A stretch of 64,000 nt of DNA from Faecalibacterium taiwanense (GCF_036632915.2 NZ_CP155552.1:558001-622000); one strand, 5' to 3'. Shown: positions 8,467 through 16,879, numbered from the stretch's first letter. Numbers and translations are program-made. The notes: generated from the letters alone by a model not told the origin.

Positions 8467-8548
8467 AATGGCTCCTTTTATAATAGGTACGCTCAAAAAC
8501 AGAGCGCAAGTTTACAACACTCTTTTTATTTTATCGCACCGGAAAGGT

Positions 8549-8577
8549 TTGCGCAAGATGGCGTGATGTGGTATAAT
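8549..8577 (+). promoter_or_regulatory. Promoter of the PAP2-like gene
   Basis: TTGCGC (8549-8554), 17 bp, then TATAAT (8572-8577) with an extended TGG just before the -10. Confidence 0.7.
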
Positions 8578-8613
8578 CATATCTTATCACATTGAAAATA
8601 TAGGAGAAATACC

Positions 8614-9249
8614 ATGAATCCCAAACAATTGTGGAGCCGGCGCCGCCCGCACCTGTGGTTCCAGCTGTACTGGGTGGTGTATCTGATCTGGTTCTTCTGG
8701 CTGGATCTGACCATCAAAGATCCCAAATATATCATCCACGCCCCGCTTGATGACCGGATCCCCTTCAATGAGTGGTTCATCTTTCCGTATTGCAGCTGGT
8801 TTGTGCTGCTGGCTGGTGTGACGGCCCTGCTGTGGTGGTGCGACACCCAAAGCTACGATAAGCTCTGCCTGACCATGTTTTCCGGCATGACCTTCTGCCT
8901 GATCCTGTACATGCTGCTGCCCAACGGTCTGGATATCCGCCCCACAGTGGATGCGGTGGGCCGCAGCAACATTGCAATGAGCATCATGCAGCTGATCTGG
9001 AGGGCGGATGCCTCGGTCAATGTGTGCCCGTCCATCCATTGCCAAAGCTCGGCCTGCATGGCACTGGCGTTCAGCCACAGCAAGCTGGCAAAGGAGCGCC
9101 CGGCCCTGAAAATTCTGGCCTGGGTGTGGGCTGCACTGATCTGTGCGTCCACCGTGTTCACCAAGCAGCACTCCATCATTGATGTGGTGTGCGGTCTGGC
9201 CGTGGCTTTTGTGTGGGTGCCGGTGGTGTACCGTTCCGCTAAAAAGTAA
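8614..9249 (+). CDS. PAP2-like membrane phosphatase
   Basis: 211-aa integral membrane protein with about five hydrophobic segments. It carries the last two parts of the PAP2 phosphatase signature: CPSIHCQSSACM (PSxH, catalytic His) around residue 137, and STVFTKQHSIIDVVCG (S..H...D) near 180. The usual first motif (KxxxxxxRP) is not obvious. The family removes phosphate from lipid phosphates or undecaprenyl pyrophosphate at the membrane, or uses the same fold in other enzymes. Start ATG 8614 follows AGGAG with good spacing, and a strong promoter lies 37 bp upstream. Single-gene unit ended by a hairpin at 9252-9288. The substrate is unknown. Confidence 0.78.
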   Translation: MNPKQLWSRRRPHLWFQLYWVVYLIWFFWLDLTIKDPKYIIHAPLDDRIPFNEWFIFPYCSWFVLLAGVTALLWWCDTQSYDKLCLTMFSGMTFCLILYMLLPNGLDIRPTVDAVGRSNIAMSIMQLIWRADASVNVCPSIHCQSSACMALAFSHSKLAKERPALKILAWVWAALICASTVFTKQHSIIDVVCGLAVAFVWVPVVYRSAKK

Positions 9250-9251
9250 AC

Positions 9252-9288
9252 GCAGCAAAAGCCCTTCACCCGGAGGGCTTTTGTGCTG
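9252..9288 (+). terminator. Terminator after the PAP2-like gene
   Basis: CAGCAAAAGCCCT pairs with AGGGCTTTTG..CTG around TCACCCGG, with a TTTTG tail. Confidence 0.6.
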
Positions 9289-9349
9289 CCATGGGGCCTG
9301 TCTTGACAAAACAGAGAAAAATGTTGGCGATTTTTAGTTGCAGCCACAC

Positions 9350-9378
9350 TTGACAGCCGCCCTGTGGTTGGGTAATAT
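9350..9378 (+). promoter_or_regulatory. Consensus promoter of the GntR regulator
   Basis: TTGACA (9350-9355), 17-bp spacer, TAATAT (9373-9378). Confidence 0.75.
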
Positions 9379-9382
9379 GGTC

Positions 9383-9409
9383 TTGATAACTTCAATACTA
9401 GTATATCAA
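9383..9409. promoter_or_regulatory. Nested palindrome, candidate auto-operator of the GntR gene
   Basis: The outer arms TTGATA (9383-9388) and TATCAA (9404-9409) overlap an inner perfect palindrome ATACTAGTAT (9395-9404). It begins 5 bp downstream of the -10, where a bound repressor would block transcription. Confidence 0.5.
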
Positions 9410-9448
9410 TTTTTGTTTTACACCGGAGGTTGAAGGGAGAGAGACCAC

Positions 9449-10123
9449 ATGTCATTACTGAGTGCGCGCGAAACGGCATACCAGACGATCCGCAGCCGGA
9501 TCATCACGATGGAGCTGAAGCCCGGTGATCCGCTGAATGACCGGGAGCTGGCCGAAGAGCTGGGCATCAGCCGCACGCCCATGCGGGAGGCTTTGCTGAT
9601 GCTCAATCTGGCCCGCATGGTGGACATCAAACCGCAGAGCGGCACCCATGTGGCACCCATCAACCTGAAGTTGATGGAGATGGAGCAGTTTGCCCGCTAT
9701 ACACTGGAAAAAGAGATCCTGAACCGGCTGCGCGGCCGTGTGACACCCCGGCAGGAGGAAGAATACCGCAGCAACATTGAGACATACCGTGTGCTGGAAG
9801 CGGATATGAGCCAGCCGGACCGCACTGCCCGTATGCTGGAGCTGGATAATGCATTCCACCGCAAATCCTTTGAGTTGTGCGGCATGGAAGCTCACTACGA
9901 CCACATGCTGGCCAGCCTGCAGCATGTGGAGCGCATCCGCAAGTTCAGCCTGCAGACCGAGGAAAACAAGTCGGTCTGCTCCTCGCACACGGCAATTCTG
10001 GAAGCACTGCTGCACGGCAGCACGGACGACGTGAGCGAAGCGCTGGAAAGCCACCTGAGCCGGTATAAGCAGTCGGTGGCGCAGGCCCGCAGCGTCCACC
10101 CGGAATATTTTATTGATGAATGA
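9449..10123 (+). CDS. GntR/FCD-family transcriptional regulator
   Basis: 224 aa. Residues 1-70 are a GntR winged helix-turn-helix (AYQTIRSRIITMELKPGDPLNDRELAEELGISRTPMREAL, with recognition helix SRTPMREAL). The rest is an all-helical FCD ligand domain with likely metal ligands in DNAFHRKSF and in the SSHTAILEAL helix. This subfamily usually senses acidic sugars or organic acids, and many members control hexuronate genes (ExuR/UxuR type). Given uronate loci on both sides and no other regulator of this kind here, control of uronate catabolism is a reasonable inference, though unproven. The promoter holds a nested palindrome suited to autoregulation. Start ATG 9449 follows GGGAGAGAG. Confidence 0.88.
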   Translation: MSLLSARETAYQTIRSRIITMELKPGDPLNDRELAEELGISRTPMREALLMLNLARMVDIKPQSGTHVAPINLKLMEMEQFARYTLEKEILNRLRGRVTPRQEEEYRSNIETYRVLEADMSQPDRTARMLELDNAFHRKSFELCGMEAHYDHMLASLQHVERIRKFSLQTEENKSVCSSHTAILEALLHGSTDDVSEALESHLSRYKQSVAQARSVHPEYFIDE

Positions 10124-10144
10124 ACTTGAGGGAGAAACCACTGG

Positions 10145-10167
10145 AAGAGGGCAGGTTCCTCTTTTTT
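10145..10167 (+). terminator. Short terminator after the GntR gene
   Basis: AAGAGG (10145-10150) and CCTCTT (10158-10163) around a 7-nt loop, running into TTTTTT. The 6-bp stem is modest. Confidence 0.5.
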
Positions 10168-10207
10168 GCATAAAATATAAAAAAATTGAATTACTTGAAT
10201 CACGTTA

Positions 10208-10236
10208 TTGACCAAAACAGCGTTTTGCGGTAAAAT
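10208..10236 (+). promoter_or_regulatory. Promoter of the secreted protein gene
   Basis: TTGACC (10208-10213), 17 bp, TAAAAT (10231-10236). A small hairpin GGCATG/CATGCC (about 10249-10264) lies in the leader. Confidence 0.7.
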
Positions 10237-10333
10237 CGAGGTGCAACAGGCATGGTATCATGCCGGTTCCCGACGCAGTGTGCCGTGGGGCGCGGCTGTG
10301 CGATCCCTTTACAGAATAAGGAGGTCTTAAGCA

Positions 10334-11263
10334 ATGAAGGCCAAACGATTGATAGCTCTTGCACTGGCAGCAGTGTTCATGCTCAGCGCGGCAGCAACGC
10401 CGGTGTTTGCCGCAGCAGCTCTGCCGCAGGAAAATGCAGCGCTGGAGCAGCAGAATGATATGGTTTCCATCCGGCTCAAAGCCACGGGCGACCTTGTTTA
10501 TGGCTCCAACTACAAGCTGGAGGTGCAGACCAACCCTGCCGATACCCAGTATATCGGTGTTGTGGTGGGCGTTGGCGGCGAAGCGAATGGCTATGTGACG
10601 CTGGTGCTGTCGGATAAGATCCGCACGCTGCTCAAGATGATCCCGCTGCCCAAGAAGATGTCCAAGACACCGGATCAGGCAGAGGAGTTCAATGTGTACA
10701 GCTACCTCAAGCAGCTGATCGACGGCAACGATGTCAGCGTGCTGCTGCGGGTGGCCGATGAGGCCGTCTCGGTGATGGATGTACTGCACTTCTATGTGCC
10801 TACCATCGATCAGGTGTCCAACGGCCTGCGCCTTGCGCTGAACCTGATCCGCAAGTATCTGCCGGAGGGCGCGTTCAGCCGCATTTATCTGGACGAGCAG
10901 CCGGTGGATGCCGGCAACTATGTGGCCGGTGCACTGGCGCTGGAAAGCAGCGATATGAACACCGCAGGCTTTGCCATGTTCAAGATCAAGCCCAAGACAA
11001 ACGGCGTGCGCATGTACTGGGCACAGCAGGCCGAAAAGCCCATGACCGCCGAAGAGCTGCAAAGCTTCAATGAAGCGGCTGTGCTGGAAGTGGATGGTCA
11101 GGTGGTGCCCACCGATAAGATCCGCTACAGCTACAAGAAGTCCGGCTGGGGCTGTGATGCCACCAGCGAGCTGCCCACAGAGCCGGGCACCTATGTGCAG
11201 ACGGCAGAGATCGGCGGCAATTACTCCTGCAGCAAGATCAGCCGCAACATCACCGTAAAGTGA
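10334..11263 (+). CDS. Secreted protein of unknown function
   Basis: 309 aa with a clear Sec signal peptide (MKAKRLIALALAAVFMLSAAATPVFA, cleavage after AxA near residue 26). The mature part has no motif I recognise. It contains a beta-rich segment near residues 45-95, a helical basic middle (KIRTLLKMIPLPKKMSK to about 190), and a C-terminal beta-rich domain with two cysteines (GWGCDATSE and NYSCSKIS) that could form a disulfide. The PGTYVQTAEIGGNY end resembles an Ig-like strand pair seen in bacterial surface proteins. RBS AAGGAG lies upstream of ATG 10334. Single gene with its own promoter and terminator. Exported and probably folded outside the cell; function unknown. Confidence 0.75.
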   Translation: MKAKRLIALALAAVFMLSAAATPVFAAAALPQENAALEQQNDMVSIRLKATGDLVYGSNYKLEVQTNPADTQYIGVVVGVGGEANGYVTLVLSDKIRTLLKMIPLPKKMSKTPDQAEEFNVYSYLKQLIDGNDVSVLLRVADEAVSVMDVLHFYVPTIDQVSNGLRLALNLIRKYLPEGAFSRIYLDEQPVDAGNYVAGALALESSDMNTAGFAMFKIKPKTNGVRMYWAQQAEKPMTAEELQSFNEAAVLEVDGQVVPTDKIRYSYKKSGWGCDATSELPTEPGTYVQTAEIGGNYSCSKISRNITVK

Positions 11264-11279
11264 TGTCGTAAAGCAAAAA

Positions 11280-11311
11280 CAAGACCCCGCACCTTCTGGT
11301 GCGGGGTCTTG
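11280..11311. terminator. Strong convergent terminator between the secreted protein and J-domain genes
   Basis: The 14-bp perfect arms 11280-11293 and 11298-11311 enclose loop TTCT. On the minus strand it is followed by TTTTTGC, so it mainly ends the J-domain transcript; it can also stop the plus transcript. Confidence 0.85.
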
Positions 11312-11335
11312 CTGTATCTTATGAGAAAAACGGGA

Positions 11336-12082
11336 TCACATGCGGAAATGGAAGCCCCAGCCGCCGCAGCAGCAGTTGCAAAGCAGGTTCAGCAGGATCA
11401 TGCTCCAGCACCACTGCATCAGGCCGCCGGGGCTGGTGTAGGTGGCCTGTGTGGTGCGGTAGGTCTGGCCGGGGTTCTGCATCCGGCGCAGGTGCATCTG
11501 GTACTCGGTGTTGCCCGGGTCCAGCTGCACGGCACGGCGGGCATCCTGCAGCGCATCGATGCGGTTGCCCAAGCCCTGATTTGCGAGGGAGGAAAGATAA
11601 TACCACCGGGCATTGCGGCCGGTCATGCCGTCCAGCACGCGGCGGGCCTCCGCATAGCGGCCATTGGCCACAAAGTTGCGGGCGGCCTGCATCTCCGGGC
11701 TGTCGGAGCCGGAATAGCTTGCGCCCTGCTGGCCGTAACCCTGCTGGTAGCCGCCAAAGCCAAACCCGAAACCGAACGGGTCAAAGCCATCGAATCCGTC
11801 AAAACCGCCGTAACCGTTCTGATAACCCTGCTGCTGGTAGCTCTGCTGGCCGTAACCCTGTTGTTGGTTGCTGCCGTAGGGATTTCCGCCCATCTGGGGG
11901 CCGGTCTCGCCCTTGGTAATGGCATCGTAAGCCGCCTGCACTTCCTTGAAGTGCTCCTCGGCGGTAGGATCGTTGGGGTTCAGGTCCGGGTGCCAGCGCT
12001 TGCACTTGGCGCGGTATGCTTTTTTGATCTCGTCATCGCTTGCGCCGCGCGAAACGCCCAGCACCTCATAGGGGTCTCTCAT
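11336..12082 (-). CDS. J-domain protein with Gln/Gly-rich middle and Cys-rich tail
   Basis: 248 aa. Residues 1-62 are a DnaJ J-domain (DPYEVLGV, helix [16 protein letters not shown] with the invariant HPD), which stimulates DnaK ATPase. Residues of about 63-125 are a low-complexity tract of Gln, Gly, Tyr and Phe ([13 protein letters not shown], then repeated GFDGFDGFD and GFGFGFGG). Residues 130-195 look like one or two TPR helices ([34 protein letters not shown]). The tail has a hydrophobic segment ending in [14 protein letters not shown]. It lacks the DnaJ zinc-finger and substrate domains, so it is a specialised co-chaperone, perhaps membrane-bound. It reads in the same direction as the DUF5685 and zinc-ribbon genes and has a strong terminator. 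Confidence 0.87.
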   Translation of the reverse strand: MRDPYEVLGVSRGASDDEIKKAYRAKCKRWHPDLNPNDPTAEEHFKEVQAAYDAITKGETGPQMGGNPYGSNQQQGYGQQSYQQQGYQNGYGGFDGFDGFDPFGFGFGFGGYQQGYGQQGASYSGSDSPEMQAARNFVANGRYAEARRVLDGMTGRNARWYYLSSLANQGLGNRIDALQDARRAVQLDPGNTEYQMHLRRMQNPGQTYRTTQATYTSPGGLMQWCWSMILLNLLCNCCCGGWGFHFRM

Positions 12083-12180
12083 GGATATACTTCCTCACGT
12101 CTCATTTCGCGCAGCCACAGTGCCGCGCAATGTTTATAGTCTACCGTATTGCCGTGGAAAAATCAAGACAAAGCCGCCAT

Positions 12181-13020
12181 TCAGCCACGGCTGCGGGCCT
12201 GCTTGGCTGTTTTGCAGTTATATTTGAGCCATACGCCGGAGTAAAGGATGTTGCGCAGCAGGTCTGCGTCCTCCACGCAGGGCAGGCGTTCAAAGCTCTG
12301 GGCACACTGCGCCAGCAGCAGCTCAAAGATCTCTTTCATCTCTTCCTCATAGCCGGGCTGCTGACTGAGTGCTTTCAGCGGATTGTAGGCCCCCTTGCGC
12401 TGGTCATGCTCCAGATCGTCATAGGCATCCAGCAGGTAGATGAACTTGCCCAGATGGAAGCCGATGCTGCGCAGCTCCGGCGACCAGTGATCCTGCCGGT
12501 AGTCGAACAGCTCTGCCATCAGCTCGCCAAAGCAGCCGGACACGGCATCCAGATCTTCGCTCCCGGCAGCTTCATATTCTGCCAGCCTGTCCAGACAGGT
12601 GCGGATGGCGCTGCACTGACGGGGCCAGCGGCTCTCGGCAGCCTGCTTACAGTCGGTAAGCAGCTTTTCATATCCAAGGCCCAGCAGGCTGCGGTCGTCC
12701 TTCCACTTATCCTCGGCGTTGTAGTAGTGCAAGGCTACGCTCAGATCTGCACAGTAATCGGTGGGGGAGGCCGCCCGCCATTCCACACCGCCCAAGGGGT
12801 GGATGGGGCACCGGTCGTGGCCGGAAGAAGCTTCGGTCTCGCCCTCGTACAGGCTGCACAGCAGCAGGTTCAGGAAGGTGAGGTCATAGCTCAGCGTAAA
12901 GCGGCCCCGCAGGCCGTGCAGTGCGTCGATGCGGCGGCACAGCCCGCAGTAGGCGGTGCGGTAGCGCTTTTGTGCTTCGTCCGAAAGCGCAGCCTGATTG
13001 GGCACAACATAACCAAACAT
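12181..13020 (-). CDS. DUF5685-type helical protein of unknown function
   Basis: 279 aa, helix-rich. The N-terminal MFGYVVPNQAAL and AYCGLCRRID, with a CxxC pair, are typical of the DUF5685 family as I recall it. Further family-like features are RFTLSYDLTFLNLLL, a CPIHP motif near residue 72, and acidic DAYDDLEHDQRKGAYNPL near 205, which looks like an Asp-rich metal site and faintly recalls polyprenyl synthase DDxxD motifs. No enzyme activity can be assigned. Its start follows the zinc-ribbon gene's stop by 6 bp, so the two are co-transcribed, and the J-domain gene is 98 bp downstream. The three-gene neighbourhood suggests a shared protein-handling or membrane role. Confidence 0.75.
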   Translation of the reverse strand: MFGYVVPNQAALSDEAQKRYRTAYCGLCRRIDALHGLRGRFTLSYDLTFLNLLLCSLYEGETEASSGHDRCPIHPLGGVEWRAASPTDYCADLSVALHYYNAEDKWKDDRSLLGLGYEKLLTDCKQAAESRWPRQCSAIRTCLDRLAEYEAAGSEDLDAVSGCFGELMAELFDYRQDHWSPELRSIGFHLGKFIYLLDAYDDLEHDQRKGAYNPLKALSQQPGYEEEMKEIFELLLAQCAQSFERLPCVEDADLLRNILYSGVWLKYNCKTAKQARSRG

Positions 13021-13026
13021 GGCCGC

Positions 13027-13422
13027 TCAGCTCTTTTTGATGAACTGGGTGCCGCAGCGCGGGCAGGAGATCTGGATGCGGCCGCGGCCACGGGGCACAC
13101 GCAGCTTCTGACGGCACTTGGGGCAGCGGTAGTAGTGGTAGAGCTTGCGGTTGGCCCACTGATCCTTCAGACCGCGGAACTTACGGTCTACGCGGTCCTT
13201 CAGGGCATAGTACTGGTAGTTCTCCTCCGTGCGCTTGGAAATGTTGCGGCTGAGCGAGCGGTAGTAGCACAGCACCAGCAGCACCAGACCCAGCCATGTG
13301 AACAGGCTGAAGCGGGTGAGCAGCGAGATCAGCAGCAGCACGATAGACGCGATGCTCAAAAACTGGTTCAGGCCATCGGTACCGTAGCGGCCGATCATAA
13401 ACTGACGGAATTTTTCTCTCAT
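13027..13422 (-). CDS. Membrane protein with C-terminal zinc ribbon
   Basis: 131 aa. Two adjacent hydrophobic helices (LSIASIVLLLISLLTRF and FTWLGLVLLVLCYYRSL, residues of about 22-58) are followed by a very basic segment and a treble-clef-like zinc ribbon with CPKC and CPRC pairs at residues of about 99 and 120. Domains of this form usually bind zinc and mediate protein or nucleic-acid contacts at the inner face of the membrane. First gene of the zinc-ribbon, DUF5685, J-domain series. The promoter lies at 13471-13498 and the 5' leader starts with a GC-rich palindrome (13454-13467). Function unknown. Confidence 0.8.
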   Translation of the reverse strand: MREKFRQFMIGRYGTDGLNQFLSIASIVLLLISLLTRFSLFTWLGLVLLVLCYYRSLSRNISKRTEENYQYYALKDRVDRKFRGLKDQWANRKLYHYYRCPKCRQKLRVPRGRGRIQISCPRCGTQFIKKS

Positions 13423-13470
13423 AACTCCTGCATCCTTTGTTTTGGAATCAAAGCGGGCGCGCCCGCCGTT

Positions 13471-13498
13471 ATTTTACAGTTCTTAGGATACCAGTCAA
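13471..13498 (-). promoter_or_regulatory. Promoter of the zinc-ribbon/DUF5685/J-domain genes
   Basis: The minus-strand -35 is TTGACT (13493-13498), the spacer is 16 bp and the -10 is TAAAAT (13471-13476). Confidence 0.6.
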
Positions 13499-13548
13499 CC
13501 ATGATGAAATTTTGAACAGAGTGCAAATCTATCATGAAGGGACGGAAA

Positions 13549-15936
13549 TTAAGCGTCCCGGCAGCGGATGGTCACCACGGCATCGGTATCCAGCGCACCC
13601 TCCATGCGGCAGTGCAGCACGGCGCGGCCCGCTTCGCCGGTGGTGGCAAGGTAGGTGCCCGCCATGCCGCCGCGCAGCGGCACCACGCTGGGACCAATGA
13701 TCTTCAGCGGGCCGTCCACGCTCAGCTGAACGGCTTCGCCGCAGTAGGGCAGCAGGCTGCCGTTCTGGTCGATGGCGCGCAGGCTGACAGCGGCGCAGTC
13801 CCAGGTGGGGCCGTCGGTGAGGATGGGGTTGTGCACGGTGCATTCCAGCCGGACGCTCTGCACCGGTTCCCGCACCACGGTGCGCACGGTGCGGCCATGC
13901 CACACGGCTTCAAAACGGTAGGCTGCGCACGGTGTGCCCAGCACGCCGATGTATTTGTAATACATGCGGGCTACCTCGTTCCAGCTCAGCCGCAGCGAAA
14001 GCATCCGCGCCTTGGAAAGCGGCGAAAGCTCCATGGCATCCCGGCGCATCTCGTTCAGGATAGCGGCTGTCATCTGGGCGGAGGCCGGGTCCATGCCCTC
14101 GTACTTTTCCAACAGAGAACCTACAAAATCGTTGATCTCAATGGGCGGATGCGTCATGGCGGCAAAACGGCCGTGCCGGTCAGGCGTGAACTCGGCAATG
14201 TAGTCGTTGCCGCGGTACAGCCGTACGCTTTCGGCGTTGGTGAACACCCAGCAGGCCGTGGGAACGCCGCCGGGCAGGTCGCCCAGTGCCATGCCGGAAG
14301 AGACTTCCAGCACGATGTCCGAGGGGGAACGCGGCGTTTTCTGGCTTGCATATACCGCCGCCGAAAGCTTCGGGTTGCGGAACATATCCATCACACCGTG
14401 GTAGCAGATGCGGTCGCCGCTGCCAAATTCCCGGTGGGTGTTGTAATCGGCCATGCACCAGCCAAAGCTGCCGGCCACGCCCTGCTGCGCAATGGAATCG
14501 TTGATCCCGGCGGCATAGCGCAGAGCCTGCACCAGCCGGTGGGTCTCGTCGTCAAAGGGCTTGGTGGGCAGCTGCTGCCCGCCGAACTCGCTGATGAGGT
14601 AGCCCTTACGGGGATCGGAAGTCACCGCGGCGCGGGCTTCGCAGGCGGCACCGCGCCCACGGTAAGAGTAATCGTTGTAGGCGTAAACATCCTCCAGCAG
14701 CTGGCTCTTGCGGTGGTTCCGCGCGCCTGCCGTGGGGCGGGTGGGGTCCAGCCGGTGGATGGCCTCGTTGGTGCGCTTATAAAACGCTTCGTCGTCGGCG
14801 CTGCCGTTCACACGGGCACCCCACAAAAAGATGCTGGGGTGGTTGCGGCACTGGCATACCATTTCGCGGCAGTTCTGCAAGGCCTGCGCCTTCCAGCTCT
14901 CGTCGCCGATGTACCGCCAGCCGGGCATCTCGGTGAACACCAACAGGCCCAGCTCATCGCAGGCATCCAGAAACGCCGGGCTCTGGGGGGAATGGCTGGT
15001 GCGCACTGCGTTGCAGCCAAGGTCTTTTTTCAGGATCTGAGCATCCAGCCGCTGGATGCTGTCCGGCATGGCATAGCCCTGATAGGCGTAGCTCTGGTGG
15101 CGGTTCAGGCCCCGCAGCTCCACGCGTTGACCGTTCAGGTACAGCCCGCCTGCCACGAACTGCACGGTGCGGAAGCCGAAGCGGATGGTCTTTTCGTCCA
15201 GCACACGGTCCGGCAGACCGGCAGAGCCGGGGCGGATCAGCTGTACGGTGAGGGTGTACAGGGTGGGATGCTCGATGCTCCACGGGTGCACACCGTTCAG
15301 CACGCCGGTGATGGGCAGGGAAAGCTCGCCGCTGTAGGCGGCGCGGCTGCCGGAAGGGCTGCGGATCTCGGCCTGCAGTGTGCAGCCCACCGTCTCACCC
15401 ACGGTGGAGGTATAGATGCGGAAATCGCCCTCGGCCTTTGCCTCGATGAACACATCCCGCAGGTAAGCGGGCTCCTTGATGTCCAGACTGACGGCACGGT
15501 AGATGCCGCCGTAGGTCAGGTGATCGATCTGCCCGCCAAAGGGAGGAATGTTCAGATCCTCGCGGCTGTCGCAGCGCACAGCCACCACGTTTTTCTGACC
15601 CAGATGCAAAGCGCTGGTCAGATCTACCGTGAAGGCGGTGTAGCCGCAGGCGTGGTGGAACAGCCGCCGCCCGTTGCAGAACACGGTCGCGTCATGGGCA
15701 ACGGCACCAAAGGTGAGCAGAACAGTGCGGCCTGCCCACTCTCTGGGTGCAAAAAACTCCCGCCGGTAGCCGCACAGGTACTGGTATTCATTTTCGTTGC
15801 AGTAATTGTAGGGCAGCACCCGCACAGTGTGGGGGATGCGCACCGGTTCCAGTTCCAGTCCGCACTCCGGCCGCACCAGTGCCGGGTCGAACCGGGGCGT
15901 GAACAGCCAGCCTTCATTCCAATCGTAGTGTTCCAT
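13549..15936 (-). CDS. Glycoside hydrolase family 2 protein (beta-galactosidase/glucuronidase type)
   Basis: 795 aa, no signal peptide, so cytoplasmic. Domain order is that of GH2. A jelly-roll sugar-binding domain comes first (LCGYRREFF, GAVAHDATVFCNG), then an immunoglobulin-like domain with FGFRTVQ. The TIM barrel begins at LNGQRVELRGLNRHQSYA (residues of about 270-560), and C-terminal beta domains follow. The nucleophile strand YLISEFGGQQ is intact. The acid/base strand reads NHPSIFLWGARVNGS, where related enzymes, from memory, have WGVRINES, so the acid/base Glu is Gly here. Following DPTRPTAGARNHRKSQLLEDVYAYND is typical of that subgroup. Retaining hydrolysis may be impaired. The substrate cannot be set by sequence. 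Single gene. Confidence 0.88.
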   Translation of the reverse strand: MEHYDWNEGWLFTPRFDPALVRPECGLELEPVRIPHTVRVLPYNYCNENEYQYLCGYRREFFAPREWAGRTVLLTFGAVAHDATVFCNGRRLFHHACGYTAFTVDLTSALHLGQKNVVAVRCDSREDLNIPPFGGQIDHLTYGGIYRAVSLDIKEPAYLRDVFIEAKAEGDFRIYTSTVGETVGCTLQAEIRSPSGSRAAYSGELSLPITGVLNGVHPWSIEHPTLYTLTVQLIRPGSAGLPDRVLDEKTIRFGFRTVQFVAGGLYLNGQRVELRGLNRHQSYAYQGYAMPDSIQRLDAQILKKDLGCNAVRTSHSPQSPAFLDACDELGLLVFTEMPGWRYIGDESWKAQALQNCREMVCQCRNHPSIFLWGARVNGSADDEAFYKRTNEAIHRLDPTRPTAGARNHRKSQLLEDVYAYNDYSYRGRGAACEARAAVTSDPRKGYLISEFGGQQLPTKPFDDETHRLVQALRYAAGINDSIAQQGVAGSFGWCMADYNTHREFGSGDRICYHGVMDMFRNPKLSAAVYASQKTPRSPSDIVLEVSSGMALGDLPGGVPTACWVFTNAESVRLYRGNDYIAEFTPDRHGRFAAMTHPPIEINDFVGSLLEKYEGMDPASAQMTAAILNEMRRDAMELSPLSKARMLSLRLSWNEVARMYYKYIGVLGTPCAAYRFEAVWHGRTVRTVVREPVQSVRLECTVHNPILTDGPTWDCAAVSLRAIDQNGSLLPYCGEAVQLSVDGPLKIIGPSVVPLRGGMAGTYLATTGEAGRAVLHCRMEGALDTDAVVTIRCRDA

Positions 15937-16070
15937 ACAAGGGTCTCCATCCTGCTAAAATCACTTTACATCTTATAGTAACACAAACTTATGAACGAAA
16001 AAAGAAGCGGAAGGCGCTTTGAAAAAGGTTTTTTGCTGTTTTTGGCACGAAATGGCGTGGACTGCAAAGA

Positions 16071-16111
16071 AAAAGAGGCTCAGAGCAGCTTACGGACTGT
16101 TCTGAGCCTCT
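16071..16111 (-). terminator. Terminator of the flavodoxin-like gene
   Basis: The 11-bp perfect arms 16074-16084 and 16101-16111 are followed on the minus strand by TTTTTC. Confidence 0.8.
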
Positions 16112-16133
16112 GGATCAGAAATTGATTTTCCGA

Positions 16134-16754
16134 TCAGCGGATAAAATTGGTCATGGGGCGCTTGGGGTTCTGCGGGTGTTCAAAGCCTGCGGCCCTGCCT
16201 GCTTCGATGCAGTGCAGCAGCCATGCCATGTTGCGGCCCAGCTCCTGCATTACGGCGCAGCCCTCGGCATCCTGCAGCACCTGCTCGGCATTGGAGCCGT
16301 GCACCATGGCCCAGTAGGAGCCGTTCACCAGCGGCATGTGGAAGAACTGCGGGTACTTTACCAGCTGGTCCAGCGTGGTGGTGGTGCCGGCGCGGCGGGC
16401 CGAGCAGCAGATGGCGGCGGGCTTGTAGGCCAGATATCTGCCGCCCGCGTAGGCAAGGCGGTCCATGAAGCTGGTCATGTTGCCGGATGCGGATGCATAG
16501 TGCACCGGGCTGCCGAACACGAAGCCATCGGCAGTTTTGGCCTTCTCGATGGCCTCGTTGACCACGCCGCCAAACACGCAGCCGTTGCCTGCGGCACAGC
16601 CGCCGCAGCCGATGCAGCCGCCCACGGGTTTGCCGCCGACATGCAGGATCTCAGTGTCCACACCGGCATCGTTCAGTTCCTTTGCAATGAGCGAAAGGGC
16701 GGTATAGGTGCAGCCTTTTTCGTGCGGGCTGCCGTTGATGAGCAGAACTTTCAT
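16134..16754 (-). CDS. Flavodoxin-like NAD(P)H:FMN oxidoreductase / iron-sulfur flavoprotein
   Basis: 206 aa, NADPH-dependent FMN reductase fold. The FMN phosphate loop is INGSPHEKGCTYTAL at residues 6-20. A cysteine cluster CIGCGGCAAGNGC follows near residue 47, as in iron-sulfur flavoproteins, where it can hold a 4Fe-4S cluster. FGSPVHYASASGNM binds the flavin ring side. Such proteins pass electrons in anaerobic redox reactions or reduce quinones and nitro compounds, and the physiological partner is not evident. Monocistronic, with a strong terminator. AAAGGAG precedes ATG 16754. Confidence 0.85.
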   Translation of the reverse strand: MKVLLINGSPHEKGCTYTALSLIAKELNDAGVDTEILHVGGKPVGGCIGCGGCAAGNGCVFGGVVNEAIEKAKTADGFVFGSPVHYASASGNMTSFMDRLAYAGGRYLAYKPAAICCSARRAGTTTTLDQLVKYPQFFHMPLVNGSYWAMVHGSNAEQVLQDAEGCAVMQELGRNMAWLLHCIEAGRAAGFEHPQNPKRPMTNFIR

Positions 16755-16850
16755 GGGAATACTCTCCTTTTATGCCAGAATGCGCCGCAAAAGCCCGGCG
16801 CTGCCGGTTTTATTGTAGCACAAACCGCCAGACGGCGCAACGCGCGGCCC

Positions 16851-16879
16851 TTGACAAGAATATGCAGTTGGGTGATAAT
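16851..16879 (+). promoter_or_regulatory. Promoter of rsmD
   Basis: TTGACA (16851-16856), 17 bp, GATAAT (16874-16879). Confidence 0.75.

Noticed and set aside
8480..8509. Promoter of the HAD gene (TTGCGC-18-TATTAT on the minus strand)
   Set aside because: The -10 would be only 14 bp from the start codon and would place the transcript start inside the ribosome site.
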